Source: UBA2241 sp963777895
Lineage (GTDB): Bacteria; Actinomycetota; Thermoleophilia; UBA2241
Assembly (NCBI GenBank): GCA_963777895.1
Contig: CAVZSF010000005.1
Coordinates: 186,001-250,000 of the forward strand
DNA length: 64,000 nucleotides
Direction: 5' to 3'
Under the pieces are notes generated by a model, which saw nothing but the letters and a program-made list of their open reading frames with translations, was not told the origin of the DNA and did not search any database. Made by a program: the position numbers and the translations under genes. Below, one piece after another: positions 17,000-25,923 of this stretch. The number at the start of each line of letters is the position of its first letter. Within the stretch, counting starts at the first letter, position 1.

Positions 17000-18682
17000 G
17001 TGACGGGGGCTCAGCCCCTTATTGTGGCCCTCGCCGACGATCTCGTCGCCGGCGATCCACAACTGGCGACCATTCTCGGACGGACAGAGGGCCTCGGCGA
17101 GTTGCCTTCGTACTCGCCTGCGGCCGTGGCCGCGCGCGTCGCCAGGGCGCGGCGGGCCGTCGACGAGCTCACTCCGTTCGTGACGGCGGCGTCGGCCGCG
17201 CCGGCGCCCGATGCCGACGCGGCCGACGCCGCCGTCGCCGTCCAGATCGTGCGCCGCTTCCTGAGGCTGTTCGAGCTGCGTCGCGTCCATGAGGCGCGGC
17301 CCAGTCACTACCTCGAGGCGCTCGTCGAATGCCTCATGACGCTCATGCTGCACGAGATCGCGCCTCCCGACGAGCGCCTTGACGCGTTGCGGCGGCGGCT
17401 CGAGGCCGTGCCCGGCTACCTCGAGGAGGCGCTGGCGAACCTGAAGCCCGGTCTGCCGCGGGTGATGGTCGAGAACGGCCTCGCCTTCGCCGCAGGCCTC
17501 CACGACCTGCTCGGCCCGACCGTCCTCGGGTTCGCGCGGTCGGCGGGTGCCGAGGGTCTGCTCGACGACGCGTCCGTCTCGGCCTGCGAGGCGCTCGACA
17601 CGTTCGCCGCGGGCCTGGAGCGACTGCTGCCGGTGAGCGTCGACAGGTGCGCGGCCGGACGCGCCGTGCTCGAGGACGTGCGCGTCCACGAACATATGCT
17701 GGACGAGACGCCCGAGCAGCTCGCCGCCTACGGGCGCCGTGTGCTGGCGGAGACGCAGGGCGAGATGGCGGCGCTGGCCGCCGAGATGGGCTTCTCCGGC
17801 ATCGAGGTGGCGGTCGACGCCGCCCGCGACGACCATCCCACGGCGGAGCGCCTCGTTGCCGGCTATCGCGAGGCGGTCGAGGCGGCGCGCGCCTTCATCG
17901 TGTCGCGCGACCTCGTGACGCTGCCGTCCGGCGAACGGCTGGCCGTCATCCCGACGCCGCCGTACCTGCGCAGCGTGCTGCCGTTCGCCGCCTACATCCC
18001 GCCGGGGCCGTTCGCCGCGGAGCAGCTCGGCTACTACCTGGTGACGCCGCCGCGTACCGGTCTTGGGCCGGCCGAGCTGGAGGAGGCGCTGCGCGTCCAT
18101 CCGGTCGCGTCCCTCGCGGGCACCGGCGTGCACGAGGCCTACCCCGGCCATCACGTCCAGATCACCCGCGCCAACCGGGCTCCGTCGCTGGCGCGCCGGC
18201 TGACCCTGGCCTACGGCAGCTGTCCCCTGCTCTGCGAGGGATGGGCGTTCTACTGCGAGGAGATGATGGACCGTCAGGGGTTCTACTCCACCCCGGTCCT
18301 GAAGCTCATGAGGCTCGCCGACCAGGCATGGCGGGCCTGCCGCGTCGTGATCGACGCGGAGCTGCACACGGGCCGCTTGCCGTTCGCCGAGGCGGTTCGG
18401 TACCTCGCGCGGGAAGCGTACATGGACCCGGCGCAGGCCGAGCTCGAGGTGCGCTGGTACGTCGAGAGCCCGGGTGAGCCGATGAGCTACCTGCTCGGGA
18501 AGCGCGAGGTGACGGCGCTGGCCGGCGCGTTCGGGCGCCGGCGGTCGGCGTCGCTCAAGATGTTCCACGACGCGCTGCTCGACTGGGGGAGCGCGTCGCC
18601 GCGCCTCATCGCCTGGGGATTGGGTCTCGCGGGCGCGCCGCCCGCCTGCGGCGGCGGCGCGTCGCCGCCCGCCGGTTCCTAG
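17000..18682 (+). CDS. DUF885 family protein, probable zinc carboxypeptidase-like enzyme
   Basis: A 560-residue, mainly helical protein. The diagnostic motif is GVHEAYPGHHVQITR near residue 375, a HExxxxxH-type zinc site in which His, Glu and the HH pair would act. A second conserved region, CEGWAFYCEEMMDRQGF near 415, supplies another Glu. DUF885 proteins are related to M32-like gluzincin peptidases and are generally thought to be metallocarboxypeptidases, but few are characterised. No signal peptide is present, so it is likely cytosolic. A GTG start lies six bases after the BlaI stop, probably an operon. Its stop overlaps the convergent diguanylate cyclase stop in CTAG. Confidence 0.82.
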   Translation: MTGAQPLIVALADDLVAGDPQLATILGRTEGLGELPSYSPAAVAARVARARRAVDELTPFVTAASAAPAPDADAADAAVAVQIVRRFLRLFELRRVHEARPSHYLEALVECLMTLMLHEIAPPDERLDALRRRLEAVPGYLEEALANLKPGLPRVMVENGLAFAAGLHDLLGPTVLGFARSAGAEGLLDDASVSACEALDTFAAGLERLLPVSVDRCAAGRAVLEDVRVHEHMLDETPEQLAAYGRRVLAETQGEMAALAAEMGFSGIEVAVDAARDDHPTAERLVAGYREAVEAARAFIVSRDLVTLPSGERLAVIPTPPYLRSVLPFAAYIPPGPFAAEQLGYYLVTPPRTGLGPAELEEALRVHPVASLAGTGVHEAYPGHHVQITRANRAPSLARRLTLAYGSCPLLCEGWAFYCEEMMDRQGFYSTPVLKLMRLADQAWRACRVVIDAELHTGRLPFAEAVRYLAREAYMDPAQAELEVRWYVESPGEPMSYLLGKREVTALAGAFGRRRSASLKMFHDALLDWGSASPRLIAWGLGLAGAPPACGGGASPPAGS

Positions 18683-20058
18683 CCCTTCACCTGCGCGCGC
18701 ATCGAGGTGCCGTGCTGGCGCACGCGGTCGCGCCCCTCCGCCTTGGCCACGTACAGCGCCTTGTCGGCGAGCTCGACGAGCTCGTCGAAGCCGGTCGCGT
18801 CGCGCGGGCAGGTGGCGACGCCCACGCTGATCGTGATGTTGGCGTCGGGCGGCAGGCCGAGGCCGGTGTACCGGGTCTCGGCGAGCGTCGAGCGGATGCG
18901 CTCGGCCACCCGGATGGCGCCGTCGCCCGGTGTCTCCGGCAGCAGCAGCGCGAACTCCTCACCCCCGAGGCGGGCGCACACGTCGCTGGTGCGCAGGCCC
19001 TTGCGCAGGATGCCGGCAACGGCCTGGAGCACCCTGTCGCCGGTGGCGTGTCCGAAGTCGTCGTTGAACGCCTTGAAGTGGTCGATGTCCATCATCAACA
19101 CGCTCAGGGGGCTCTGGTAGCGGAGGCTGCGGTCCATCTCCTCCCGTCCCCGGCTCAGGAAGTGGCGGCGGTTGTAGACGCCGGTGAGGTGGTCGGTCAC
19201 GACCTGGCGGCGGATGTGGTCGTACTTGTGAGCGTTGCCCAGGGCACTCTGCAGATGGCCCTGGAGGGCCGCGAAGACCTCGGGCCCGACGTCCCCGAAG
19301 TGGTCCCACGCGGTGGCGGCGGCGTGCAGACAGAGATCGCCGACGCCCGCCACGCTGACCGGCAGCGCGATCTGGGCGGCGAGCGTGGCCGGGAAGAGGG
19401 CGCAGCTGTGGTTGGTCACCCGGCGGACCTCGCCGCTCGTGATCGCACTGCGCACCGGGCAGCCGGTCGCGTACGAGCAGCAGTCGGCCGAAAGGTCGGG
19501 GTCCTCGAGGCCGGCCGACCCCTCGATGACGAAGGCCCGCGCGCGCACGTCGAGCCGGATCAAGGCGACGGCGTCGGCCCGCAGGAAACCCTTGGCGCGC
19601 AGCAGGGCGCGCTCCACGGTCTCCTTGTAAGGCAGCGCGGCGTTGATCTCGGCGCCGATCTCGCCGACGTCGACGAGCTGACGCTTGGTCTCCTGCACGC
19701 GCATCAGGTCGTCGCGCACGGCCTGTGAGACCCACTCCTTGTCCTCCGCCGCGGTGAAGACGGCGATCAGCGTACCGACGAGGTAGCCGAGCTCCTGGAG
19801 CTCGTCGCGGTAGCCGGGGTCGGAGCGCTCATAGTTGCCGCCGAGCCGCTCGCGTGAGCGCCGGATGAGGGCGTGGATGGGACGGTAGACCCAGATATCG
19901 AAGGCGAGAGCGACGAGCGCGAGGACGCCCACCAGGGCGACCGCCAATTGCCACGGCGGCGCGTTGTCGAGCACGGTGACGAGGAGCACGAAGAACGCGG
20001 CGAGCACGGCGAGCACCATGGCGATGGTCTTGAGTTCGAGACTCACGCCACGTTGCAT
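18679..20058 (-). CDS. Membrane diguanylate cyclase with GAF and GGDEF domains
   Basis: About 459 residues: two helices (about 10-30 and 36-55), a charged coiled linker, a GAF domain (about 145-290) and a C-terminal GGDEF domain with LGGEEFALLLPE as active site and DIDHFKAFNDDFGH for metal. It should make cyclic di-GMP. The GAF domain has a cluster of cysteines (DCCSYATGC and later NHSCALF), as in some GAF subfamilies that may bind metal or sense redox state. ATG 20058 is chosen because the upstream GTG (20202) falls in a hairpin next to another gene; it lacks a clear ribosome site, so the start is uncertain. Confidence 0.85.
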   Translation of the reverse strand: MQRGVSLELKTIAMVLAVLAAFFVLLVTVLDNAPPWQLAVALVGVLALVALAFDIWVYRPIHALIRRSRERLGGNYERSDPGYRDELQELGYLVGTLIAVFTAAEDKEWVSQAVRDDLMRVQETKRQLVDVGEIGAEINAALPYKETVERALLRAKGFLRADAVALIRLDVRARAFVIEGSAGLEDPDLSADCCSYATGCPVRSAITSGEVRRVTNHSCALFPATLAAQIALPVSVAGVGDLCLHAAATAWDHFGDVGPEVFAALQGHLQSALGNAHKYDHIRRQVVTDHLTGVYNRRHFLSRGREEMDRSLRYQSPLSVLMMDIDHFKAFNDDFGHATGDRVLQAVAGILRKGLRTSDVCARLGGEEFALLLPETPGDGAIRVAERIRSTLAETRYTGLGLPPDANITISVGVATCPRDATGFDELVELADKALYVAKAEGRDRVRQHGTSMRAQVKG

Positions 20059-20160
20059 CTGGGGGCTTGTGCCCTGCCTCTCGAGCCCGTCGCCCGTGTC
20101 GTCCTCCCCAGGGGCCTTGCGGTCACTGGGGGTATCGGCAGAACACGGCTCGGCATGAGG

Positions 20161-20207
20161 GGACGGCGGCGGGACGGCGGCCGCTACCGGCCGTCCCGCC
20201 ACCGTCC
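20161..20207 (-). terminator. Hairpin after the small Cys-rich gene
   Basis: Bases 20161-20178 pair with 20190-20207 with one mismatch across an 11-base loop. It directly abuts the stop codon of the small minus-strand frame at 20207 and precedes the cyclase gene, so it may end the upstream transcription unit. No T-tract is seen. Confidence 0.45.
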
Positions 20208-20389
20208 TAGAGACGCCGCAGGATGCGCCTGTCGCCGCACTCGCGCGGCCGGCGCCGCCGCTGACCGCGCCGGCGCTCGCGCACGTAGTGGGGGCAGCAG
20301 GCGCAGAACGTGCTGCAGCCGAGGCGTGTGTCCACGTCGGCCACGCAGATCAGCGGCTGCGTCACGATCTGTCGGATCTTGCCGTCCAC
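20207..20389 (-). CDS. Small Cys- and Arg-rich hypothetical protein
   Basis: A possible 60-residue protein, starting with GTG. It contains a cluster CSTFCACCPHY (residues about 29-39) and a later Cys in a strongly basic tail (RERRRGQRRRRPRECGDRR). The cysteine spacing could bind a metal, but it does not match a zinc-ribbon motif I know. No strong ribosome site is present. Support comes from its place on the same strand between the response regulator and a hairpin that abuts its stop, and from codon use; it could still be a chance frame. Confidence 0.4.
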   Translation of the reverse strand: MDGKIRQIVTQPLICVADVDTRLGCSTFCACCPHYVRERRRGQRRRRPRECGDRRILRRL

Positions 20390-20502
20390 GACTGTCTCTC
20401 AGTACGCCGGCGGGGGGCCGGCCTCCTGCCCGTCGCCAGATCTGGCAACGGGAAGGCGTCAGGATACCAGTGGCGGCGGAGAAGGAAAGGGGTCCGGCCG
20501 GG

Positions 20503-20871
20503 TCAGCGGCGGATGTATTCCTCGACGGCGGCCATCACCTGGGCGATGCGGAAGGGTTTGGTGATGTAGCCGTCGATCCCGACGTCGGTGGCGCGTTCCA
20601 TGTCGGTCGCCATCGCCTTGGCGGAGAGGCCGACGATGGGGATGTCGCGGGTGCCGGCGTCGCCCTTGAGCTCGGCGACGGCTTCGTAGCCGCTCAGCAC
20701 CGGCATCATCATGTCCATCAGCACGAGGTCGGGGTTGTGCTCGCGCGCGAGGTCGACCGCCTCGCGCCCGTTCGTGGCCTTGTGCACCGTGTAGCCCTGC
20801 GATTCGAGCGACATCGAGACGATGCTCAGGATGTCGGGATCGTCGTCGGCAACGAGGATCGCCTTGGCCAC
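20503..20871 (-). CDS. Single-domain response regulator (CheY-like)
   Basis: A 122-residue receiver domain without an output domain. The acidic pocket (VADDDPD), the phosphorylated Asp in LVLMDMMMPVLSGYE, the Ser/Thr switch in VGLSAKA and the lysine in ITKPF are all present. It lies 14 bases downstream of a histidine kinase gene on the same strand and is almost certainly its phosphorylation partner. With no DNA-binding or enzyme domain it must act by protein contact, for instance on a cyclase, a further relay protein or the kinase itself. The next GGDEF gene on this strand is separated by a small frame and a hairpin. Confidence 0.93.
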   Translation of the reverse strand: MAKAILVADDDPDILSIVSMSLESQGYTVHKATNGREAVDLAREHNPDLVLMDMMMPVLSGYEAVAELKGDAGTRDIPIVGLSAKAMATDMERATDVGIDGYITKPFRIAQVMAAVEEYIRR

Positions 20872-20885
20872 CGTAGTCCCCTCCT

Positions 20886-22721
20886 CTAGCTGATCTTGCC
20901 GCCGGCCATCGGGTCGGCGGGCCCCTTCGATATCGGCAGGCTGAAGATGAAGCTGGAGCCCTTCCCGAGCTTGCTCTGCACGCGGATGCTACCCCCGTGG
21001 AGTTCCACCAGCTCCTTCGTGATGGCGAGCCCCAGCCCGGTGCCGCCTTGAGAACGCGTGGCCGACGAGTCGACCTGCGTGAAGCGCTGGAAGATCTTGT
21101 CCTGGTCCTCCTTCGAGATGCCGATGCCTGTGTCGGTCACCCACACCTCGACGAGGTCACCCTGGGGGCGCGCCTCGACGCTCACGCTGCCGTTCTCGTG
21201 CGTGTATTTCACGCCGTTGGTCAGCAGATTGAGCAGCACCTGATTGAGCTTGCCCGGGTCCGCCCAGACGGCGGGCAGGTCGGTCGGCAGGAAGGTCGAG
21301 ATGCGGATCCGCTTCGACTGCGCGCGCGGCTTCACGACCGGCAGGACGGCGAGCAGGGCGGCGCGCAGGTCGACGGCCTCGTGGTTCAGCTCCAGGCGCC
21401 CGGCCTCGATCTTCGTGAGGTCGAGGATGTCGTTGATGAGGCTGAGCAATGTCTCGCTGCTGCGCAGGATGTTCTCGACGAAGGTGGTCTGCTGTTCGCT
21501 GAGCTCGCCCGTCATGCCGCCCAGCATCATGTCGCTGTAGCCGATCACCGACGTGAGCGGCGTGCGCAGCTCATGGCTCATCGTTGCCATGAAGTCGCTC
21601 TTGAGCTGGTCAAGGTGGGTGAGCTCCTCGTTCTTGCGGGCCAGCTCCTCGTTGTACTGGATGTTGCTGATCGCCAGCGCTGCCTGGTCGCAGAGGGACG
21701 TGACGGTGGGGAGGGCGCCCGCCGGCACGGTGCGCTCGCGCGGGAAGGGCAGGCAGACGACGCCCAGCAGGTCGCCCTTGGCCTCGAGCGGGGCCAGGAG
21801 CAGGCCGTGGAAGCCCTCCTTCTCGGCCGCCTTGAGCAGGCGCGTCACCTGAGGGTCGGTGGCCTCCACGCAGATGCGCGCGCCGGCCGCGGCGGCGTCG
21901 ACGAGACCGAGGTCCTTGAGCTTGCGTACGAGACCGGTGTCGACGCCGAAGGCGGCGCGCTCCTCGAAGTCACCGCTGTTCGGGTTGCGCACCAGGGCGA
22001 CGCCGGCGGTCACGACAGCGGCGCCGGCGATATGGCGCAGGGCCTCGGGCATGAGCGTGTCGACGCGCTGGTGGCGCAGGAAGACGCGGCTGCTCTCGCT
22101 GATCAGCCGGAGGCGCTCGTTGGTCGCCCGGGTCTCACGCAGCTGCCGCTCCAGGTCGTTCTTGGCGGCGCCCAGCTGGTCGGCGTTGCGCACCAGCGTC
22201 GAGGCGAGGCGCCCGGCGAGCAGCGCCACCAGCAGGAAGGCGGCCACGTGAAGGCAGAGGGTGAGCAGCATCCAGCTGTCGGGCAGCGCCGAGGCACGCA
22301 CCGCCTGGATGGGCTCGAGCGTACCGCGGCGCTCAAGCAGCCAGACGCCGGCGTACGCGAGGCCCGACGCGGCCGCCGCGATGTACGGCACCCAGGCCGG
22401 CAGGAACGCGCTCGCCAGCACGATCGGCCACACGTAGAAGACGGAGACGGCGCTGAGCGCGCCGCCGCTGAAGGCGAGGCCGGCGGTGACGAGCGCGATG
22501 TCGACGATGACGACCAGCGCCGCGACGCGCACCGGGTCGAGACGACGGGCGGCGAAGAAGAACGGCAGGTTGACTGCCACGATGATCGCCAGCGAGACCA
22601 CGAGCCAGGGCCCGGTGAGGCGGTCCTCGTTGGACTGCGCCCAGAGCACGGCGGAGAGCACGGCCAGGGTGAAGAGCAGCCGTGTGAAGAGGACGTCCTG
22701 AAGCTGTCGGCGAAGGTCCAT
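20886..22721 (-). CDS. Membrane histidine kinase with GAF sensor domain
   Basis: A 611-residue kinase. Five or six N-terminal helices (about residues 12-170) form a membrane sensor; a coiled coil (about 180-215) leads to a GAF domain (about 215-355), a second coiled coil, HisKA with the phosphorylated His in MATMSHELRTPLTSVIGYSD (near 385), and HATPase_c with the N, G1 and G2 boxes (NLLTNGVKYT, VTDTGIGI, GGTGLGLAI). It precedes the single-domain receiver gene in the same unit. A TACACT box on the minus strand at 22746-22751 may be its -10. No periplasmic ligand domain is present, so the signal probably comes from the membrane or through GAF. Confidence 0.93.
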   Translation of the reverse strand: MDLRRQLQDVLFTRLLFTLAVLSAVLWAQSNEDRLTGPWLVVSLAIIVAVNLPFFFAARRLDPVRVAALVVIVDIALVTAGLAFSGGALSAVSVFYVWPIVLASAFLPAWVPYIAAAASGLAYAGVWLLERRGTLEPIQAVRASALPDSWMLLTLCLHVAAFLLVALLAGRLASTLVRNADQLGAAKNDLERQLRETRATNERLRLISESSRVFLRHQRVDTLMPEALRHIAGAAVVTAGVALVRNPNSGDFEERAAFGVDTGLVRKLKDLGLVDAAAAGARICVEATDPQVTRLLKAAEKEGFHGLLLAPLEAKGDLLGVVCLPFPRERTVPAGALPTVTSLCDQAALAISNIQYNEELARKNEELTHLDQLKSDFMATMSHELRTPLTSVIGYSDMMLGGMTGELSEQQTTFVENILRSSETLLSLINDILDLTKIEAGRLELNHEAVDLRAALLAVLPVVKPRAQSKRIRISTFLPTDLPAVWADPGKLNQVLLNLLTNGVKYTHENGSVSVEARPQGDLVEVWVTDTGIGISKEDQDKIFQRFTQVDSSATRSQGGTGLGLAITKELVELHGGSIRVQSKLGKGSSFIFSLPISKGPADPMAGGKIS

Positions 22722-22819
22722 GACACCCGTCCGAGAAGTCCGGGTAGTGTATTCTCTGCGCGCGCCGCAAGTCCCCCGGCGCTCCTCGCAGAACGTGCCG
22801 CGAAAGGAGGAGGACCGGC

Positions 22820-24187
22820 ATGTCCGCGCCCCGTCTCGTGTTGAGCGGTCTCGAGCCCGGTCCCGCCCTCGCGCTGGCCGCCGGCGCCGTCACCGCTGGC
22901 TTCGTCGACAGCGGCGCCGTCCGTCCCGTGGCCATCGGCCTCGACCTGCCGCTGTGGCGTCTCCTCTACGATGCCGGCGGTCGCGCCCCCCGCGTGCTCG
23001 ATCCCGTGCTGCACGACGGCGCCCTGCTCACCGAGCTCGCCGACTACTGGTGCGAAGGGATGGACCTCGCCCTCTTCGTCGCGGTCGAGCCGGTGCTGGA
23101 CCGCTGGCGTGGCGTTGAGGGCTCCCGCGCCGTGGACCTTGCCCTCCGTCTCGACACCCCCGCCGTCCTCGTCCTCGACGCTCGCGACCGCGGGCCCACG
23201 ACGGCGGCCGCGGCTTTGGGCGTGCGCGGGCTGGCCCGCCACGTCGAGCTCGCCGGCGTCATCGTCGTGGGCGGGGACGACCCCGACGGCGAGCTGGCGG
23301 CGCTGCTCGGTGGCGACGGCGGCCTCCCGGTCCTGGGGTGGATCCCGCCGCAGCTGAGCGAGCAGTTCTCGCGGGAATACGCGATGCAGGCGTCGATCAG
23401 ACAGCTCGGTCCCAGGCCGGACAAGGGGGGCCTGCAGCGGCTCTGCCGCGAGGCCAGCCGGTACCTTCATCTCGAGGAGCTGGAGGCGGCGGCCGGCCGT
23501 CGCGGCTACCTGCCCGCCGCGGAGCGGCGGGTGCTGGTTCCGACGCCGGCCGCCGCCGAGCTCACCCTCGCCGTGGCCTGGGGCCCGCCGCTGCAGCCGC
23601 TGGCGCTGGAGAACATCGACGTGCTGCAGGCGATGGGGCTGACGCTGCTGCCCATGAACGTCTCGCGCGACGGCGAGCTGCCCCCAGGCACGGACGGCCT
23701 GCTGCTCGCCGGCCAGCTGGACGAGGAGCAACTGCCCGCCTTCGCGCAGAACACGGATCTGCACGGCGCGATCGCCGAAGCGGTCGCCGCCGGGTTGCCG
23801 ACGCTCGCCTATGGGGGCGGCGCCCTGCTCCTCCTGCGCCGCCTCGCCGACAGCCGGGGCCGCAGTCACGAGCTCGCCGGTGTGCTGCCGGCCGAAGCCG
23901 AGCTCCTCGAGTCGTACGAGCGGCCCCGCTACGTGGGCGCGCAAGCCACACGCGGCAACCCATTCGACGAGGGCGAGACCAGCCTGTACGAGCTCGTCGA
24001 TCTCGAGTTCCTCGTGCTCGAGCAGGAGGCGTTCGCCTACCAGGTGAACGGCGAGGCGGGGCCTGAGAGCGAGGGGTTCGTGCTGCCGCGACTGCTGGCC
24101 ACAAGCCTGTACCCGAGCCTTGCTCGGCAGCCCCGCCTCGCACACCGCTTCATCGAGTCCATGCGGGCGGTGGCGTCCCGCACGTGA
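22820..24187 (+). CDS. CobB/CobQ-like protein with degenerate ATPase and glutaminase sites
   Basis: A 455-residue protein laid out like cobyrinate a,c-diamide synthase: an N-terminal MinD/DTBS-like half and a C-terminal class I GATase half from about residue 230. Key residues are missing. The P-loop region at 8-22 reads SGLEPGPALALAAG, without GxGKT. The nucleophile elbow, normally ECGG, reads AYGGGALLLL near 332, so the catalytic Cys is gone. The usual C-terminal His segment reads ATSLYPSLA. RGNPFDEGE aligns with the region before the final strand. No other cobalamin gene is near. It is probably a pseudoenzyme, perhaps a binding or regulatory protein. GTGA overlap couples it to the next gene. 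An AAAGGAGGAGG site precedes the ATG. Confidence 0.65.
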   Translation: MSAPRLVLSGLEPGPALALAAGAVTAGFVDSGAVRPVAIGLDLPLWRLLYDAGGRAPRVLDPVLHDGALLTELADYWCEGMDLALFVAVEPVLDRWRGVEGSRAVDLALRLDTPAVLVLDARDRGPTTAAAALGVRGLARHVELAGVIVVGGDDPDGELAALLGGDGGLPVLGWIPPQLSEQFSREYAMQASIRQLGPRPDKGGLQRLCREASRYLHLEELEAAAGRRGYLPAAERRVLVPTPAAAELTLAVAWGPPLQPLALENIDVLQAMGLTLLPMNVSRDGELPPGTDGLLLAGQLDEEQLPAFAQNTDLHGAIAEAVAAGLPTLAYGGGALLLLRRLADSRGRSHELAGVLPAEAELLESYERPRYVGAQATRGNPFDEGETSLYELVDLEFLVLEQEAFAYQVNGEAGPESEGFVLPRLLATSLYPSLARQPRLAHRFIESMRAVASRT

Positions 24188-25908
24188 GCACGGTCGGGGG
24201 GTCAGTGCTGGAGGCGAGTGCCCCGGACGTGTCCGGCGGACCCGGCTGCCGGCTGGAGCGGACACCCCCGCTGCGCACGCTCGTCAGGCACGAGCCGTTC
24301 CTCAAGACGCGGCGCGGCCTTCTGCTCCTCACGCTGGTCGCGCTGGTCGCCGTCGGCCTCGTCCGGGTCGCCATGTACTGGGGCGGCATGCCTGGCTGGG
24401 ACGATGCCGCGCACGTGTACAAGGTCTTCCTGCTGCGCGAGGGCTACGGGGTGGTCTGGGACGACTACTGGTACAGCGGCAGCTACGGCGCCATCACCTA
24501 CGGCGTGCTCTACTACTGGCTCGCCCAGTACATCCCCGGCCCCATCGTCGTGACGGTCGCCTCGGGACTGCTCCCGGCGCTCTTCTACCTCTACTACAGC
24601 CGCGCCTGGGGCATCGACGATATCTGGCCGGCATGGAACTTCGTCGTGGTCCTCGCGCTGTACCAGGCCAACGGCCAGGACCCCTTCCTCGTCGGCCTCT
24701 GCCTCTCGATGGGCGGCCTCGCCCTCCTGGCCGCGGGCCGGCCCGTCGCCGGCGCCCTCCTCACCGGCGTCGGCCTCTTCACCAATCCTCTCGCCCTCTT
24801 CGTCGTGGGCGTCTTCCTTCTGGGCGACCTGCTGGGGCGGCCGCATTTGCGCCGTCGCATCCTGGTGTTCGGGCTCTGCGGCCTCCCATTTCTGGCGCTC
24901 AAGGGCTTCATCACCCTGGCCTTTCCCGAGCCCAGCTCGTACCTGAACGAGCTCTCGACCATCGTGCTGTTCGTCGCGTTCGCCCTGGCCGGCGTGGCGC
25001 TGGGCGGCGTGAACGCCGTCCACTGGCGCCGGCCGTTCGTGGCGCTCTTCGGCGTCTACGCCCTGATCTGTCTGACGTCGTACCTGCTGCAGACGTCCCT
25101 CGGCAACAACGTCGGCCGCTTCTACTTCGTGCTCGGCCTGCCACTACTCTTCCTGCTGCGCAACGACAGGCTCCGGCGTCCGTTCGGCGCCTTTCCGTTG
25201 GTGCTGATCCCCATCACCCTGTTCGCTCTCCTGCAACTGAGCTCGGCCTACAGCCACTTCACCGACCACAGCGACCTGCGCGGCACGGAGGCGTCCTACT
25301 TCGCGCCCGCCGTCGCTGCGGCGAAGCGCTACTACGATCCGGACCACCGCATCCACGTCGTCGCCCTGCGTCGCCACTGGGAGGCCTACTACTTCCCAAA
25401 GGCGGGCCTGCCCATCACGCGCGGCTGGTACCGGCAGGCCGACGCCATCCATAACCAGTTCTTCTACGAGGGCTACGACGAGGACGACTACGTGGGCTGG
25501 CTGCGTGACATGGGGGTGAGGTACGTCTTCCTGCCCTCCGAGCCGATCGACCGGTGGAGCTGGCACGAGCGCGGGCTCCTCATGTCTTCTTCGGCCTTCA
25601 CCGTGGCGGCGCGGGTGCCGGGCTGGACCATCTTCCGCTTCCGCGACGACGAGCCGCTGCTGGTGCCGCTGGACGGCGGGGCGGCCCGGGTGATCGCGCA
25701 GTCGCACCTGGGGGTGCGCCTGCGCGCCGAACGCCCGGGCCGGTATCTCCTCAAGGTGACGTGGACGCCGTACTGGCGGGTGAGCGATGGCGGGACCGCG
25801 GTCGAGGGCCGTGGCCGCTGGACCGAGCTCACCCTGCCGGCCGCCGGCGTTTATGAGCTTGACGTCGACGTGACACTCGACCGCGTCCTCGACCAGGTAG
25901 GTCTCTGA
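24184..25908 (+). CDS. GT-C-like multi-pass membrane protein
   Basis: A 574-residue protein with one helix at about 40-60, a loop with WDDAAHVYK near residue 80, eight to ten further helices to about 390, then a soluble C-terminal domain of about 185 residues that should face outside. An acidic pair in the first outer loop is the usual sugar-lipid site of GT-C glycosyltransferases, so a role in moving sugars from a lipid carrier to a surface polymer is plausible. It does not match a named family closely enough to say more. Its GTG start overlaps the CobB-like stop, so the two proteins are made together and may act together. Confidence 0.6.
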   Translation: MSTVGGSVLEASAPDVSGGPGCRLERTPPLRTLVRHEPFLKTRRGLLLLTLVALVAVGLVRVAMYWGGMPGWDDAAHVYKVFLLREGYGVVWDDYWYSGSYGAITYGVLYYWLAQYIPGPIVVTVASGLLPALFYLYYSRAWGIDDIWPAWNFVVVLALYQANGQDPFLVGLCLSMGGLALLAAGRPVAGALLTGVGLFTNPLALFVVGVFLLGDLLGRPHLRRRILVFGLCGLPFLALKGFITLAFPEPSSYLNELSTIVLFVAFALAGVALGGVNAVHWRRPFVALFGVYALICLTSYLLQTSLGNNVGRFYFVLGLPLLFLLRNDRLRRPFGAFPLVLIPITLFALLQLSSAYSHFTDHSDLRGTEASYFAPAVAAAKRYYDPDHRIHVVALRRHWEAYYFPKAGLPITRGWYRQADAIHNQFFYEGYDEDDYVGWLRDMGVRYVFLPSEPIDRWSWHERGLLMSSSAFTVAARVPGWTIFRFRDDEPLLVPLDGGAARVIAQSHLGVRLRAERPGRYLLKVTWTPYWRVSDGGTAVEGRGRWTELTLPAAGVYELDVDVTLDRVLDQVGL

Positions 25909-25911
25909 CCG

Positions 25912-25917
25912 TACACT
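25912..25917 (+). promoter_or_regulatory. -10 box (TACACT) for leaderless pncB mRNA
   Basis: TACACT ends six bases before the ATG at 25924, the same spacing as before the TSUP, aldehyde oxidoreductase and galE genes. No ribosome site fits in the gap. Confidence 0.45.
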
Positions 25918-25923
25918 GAAACG

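Noticed and set aside
22820..24187. Active cobalamin biosynthesis enzyme
   Set aside because: The P-loop and glutaminase nucleophile are missing and no cobalamin genes are near.
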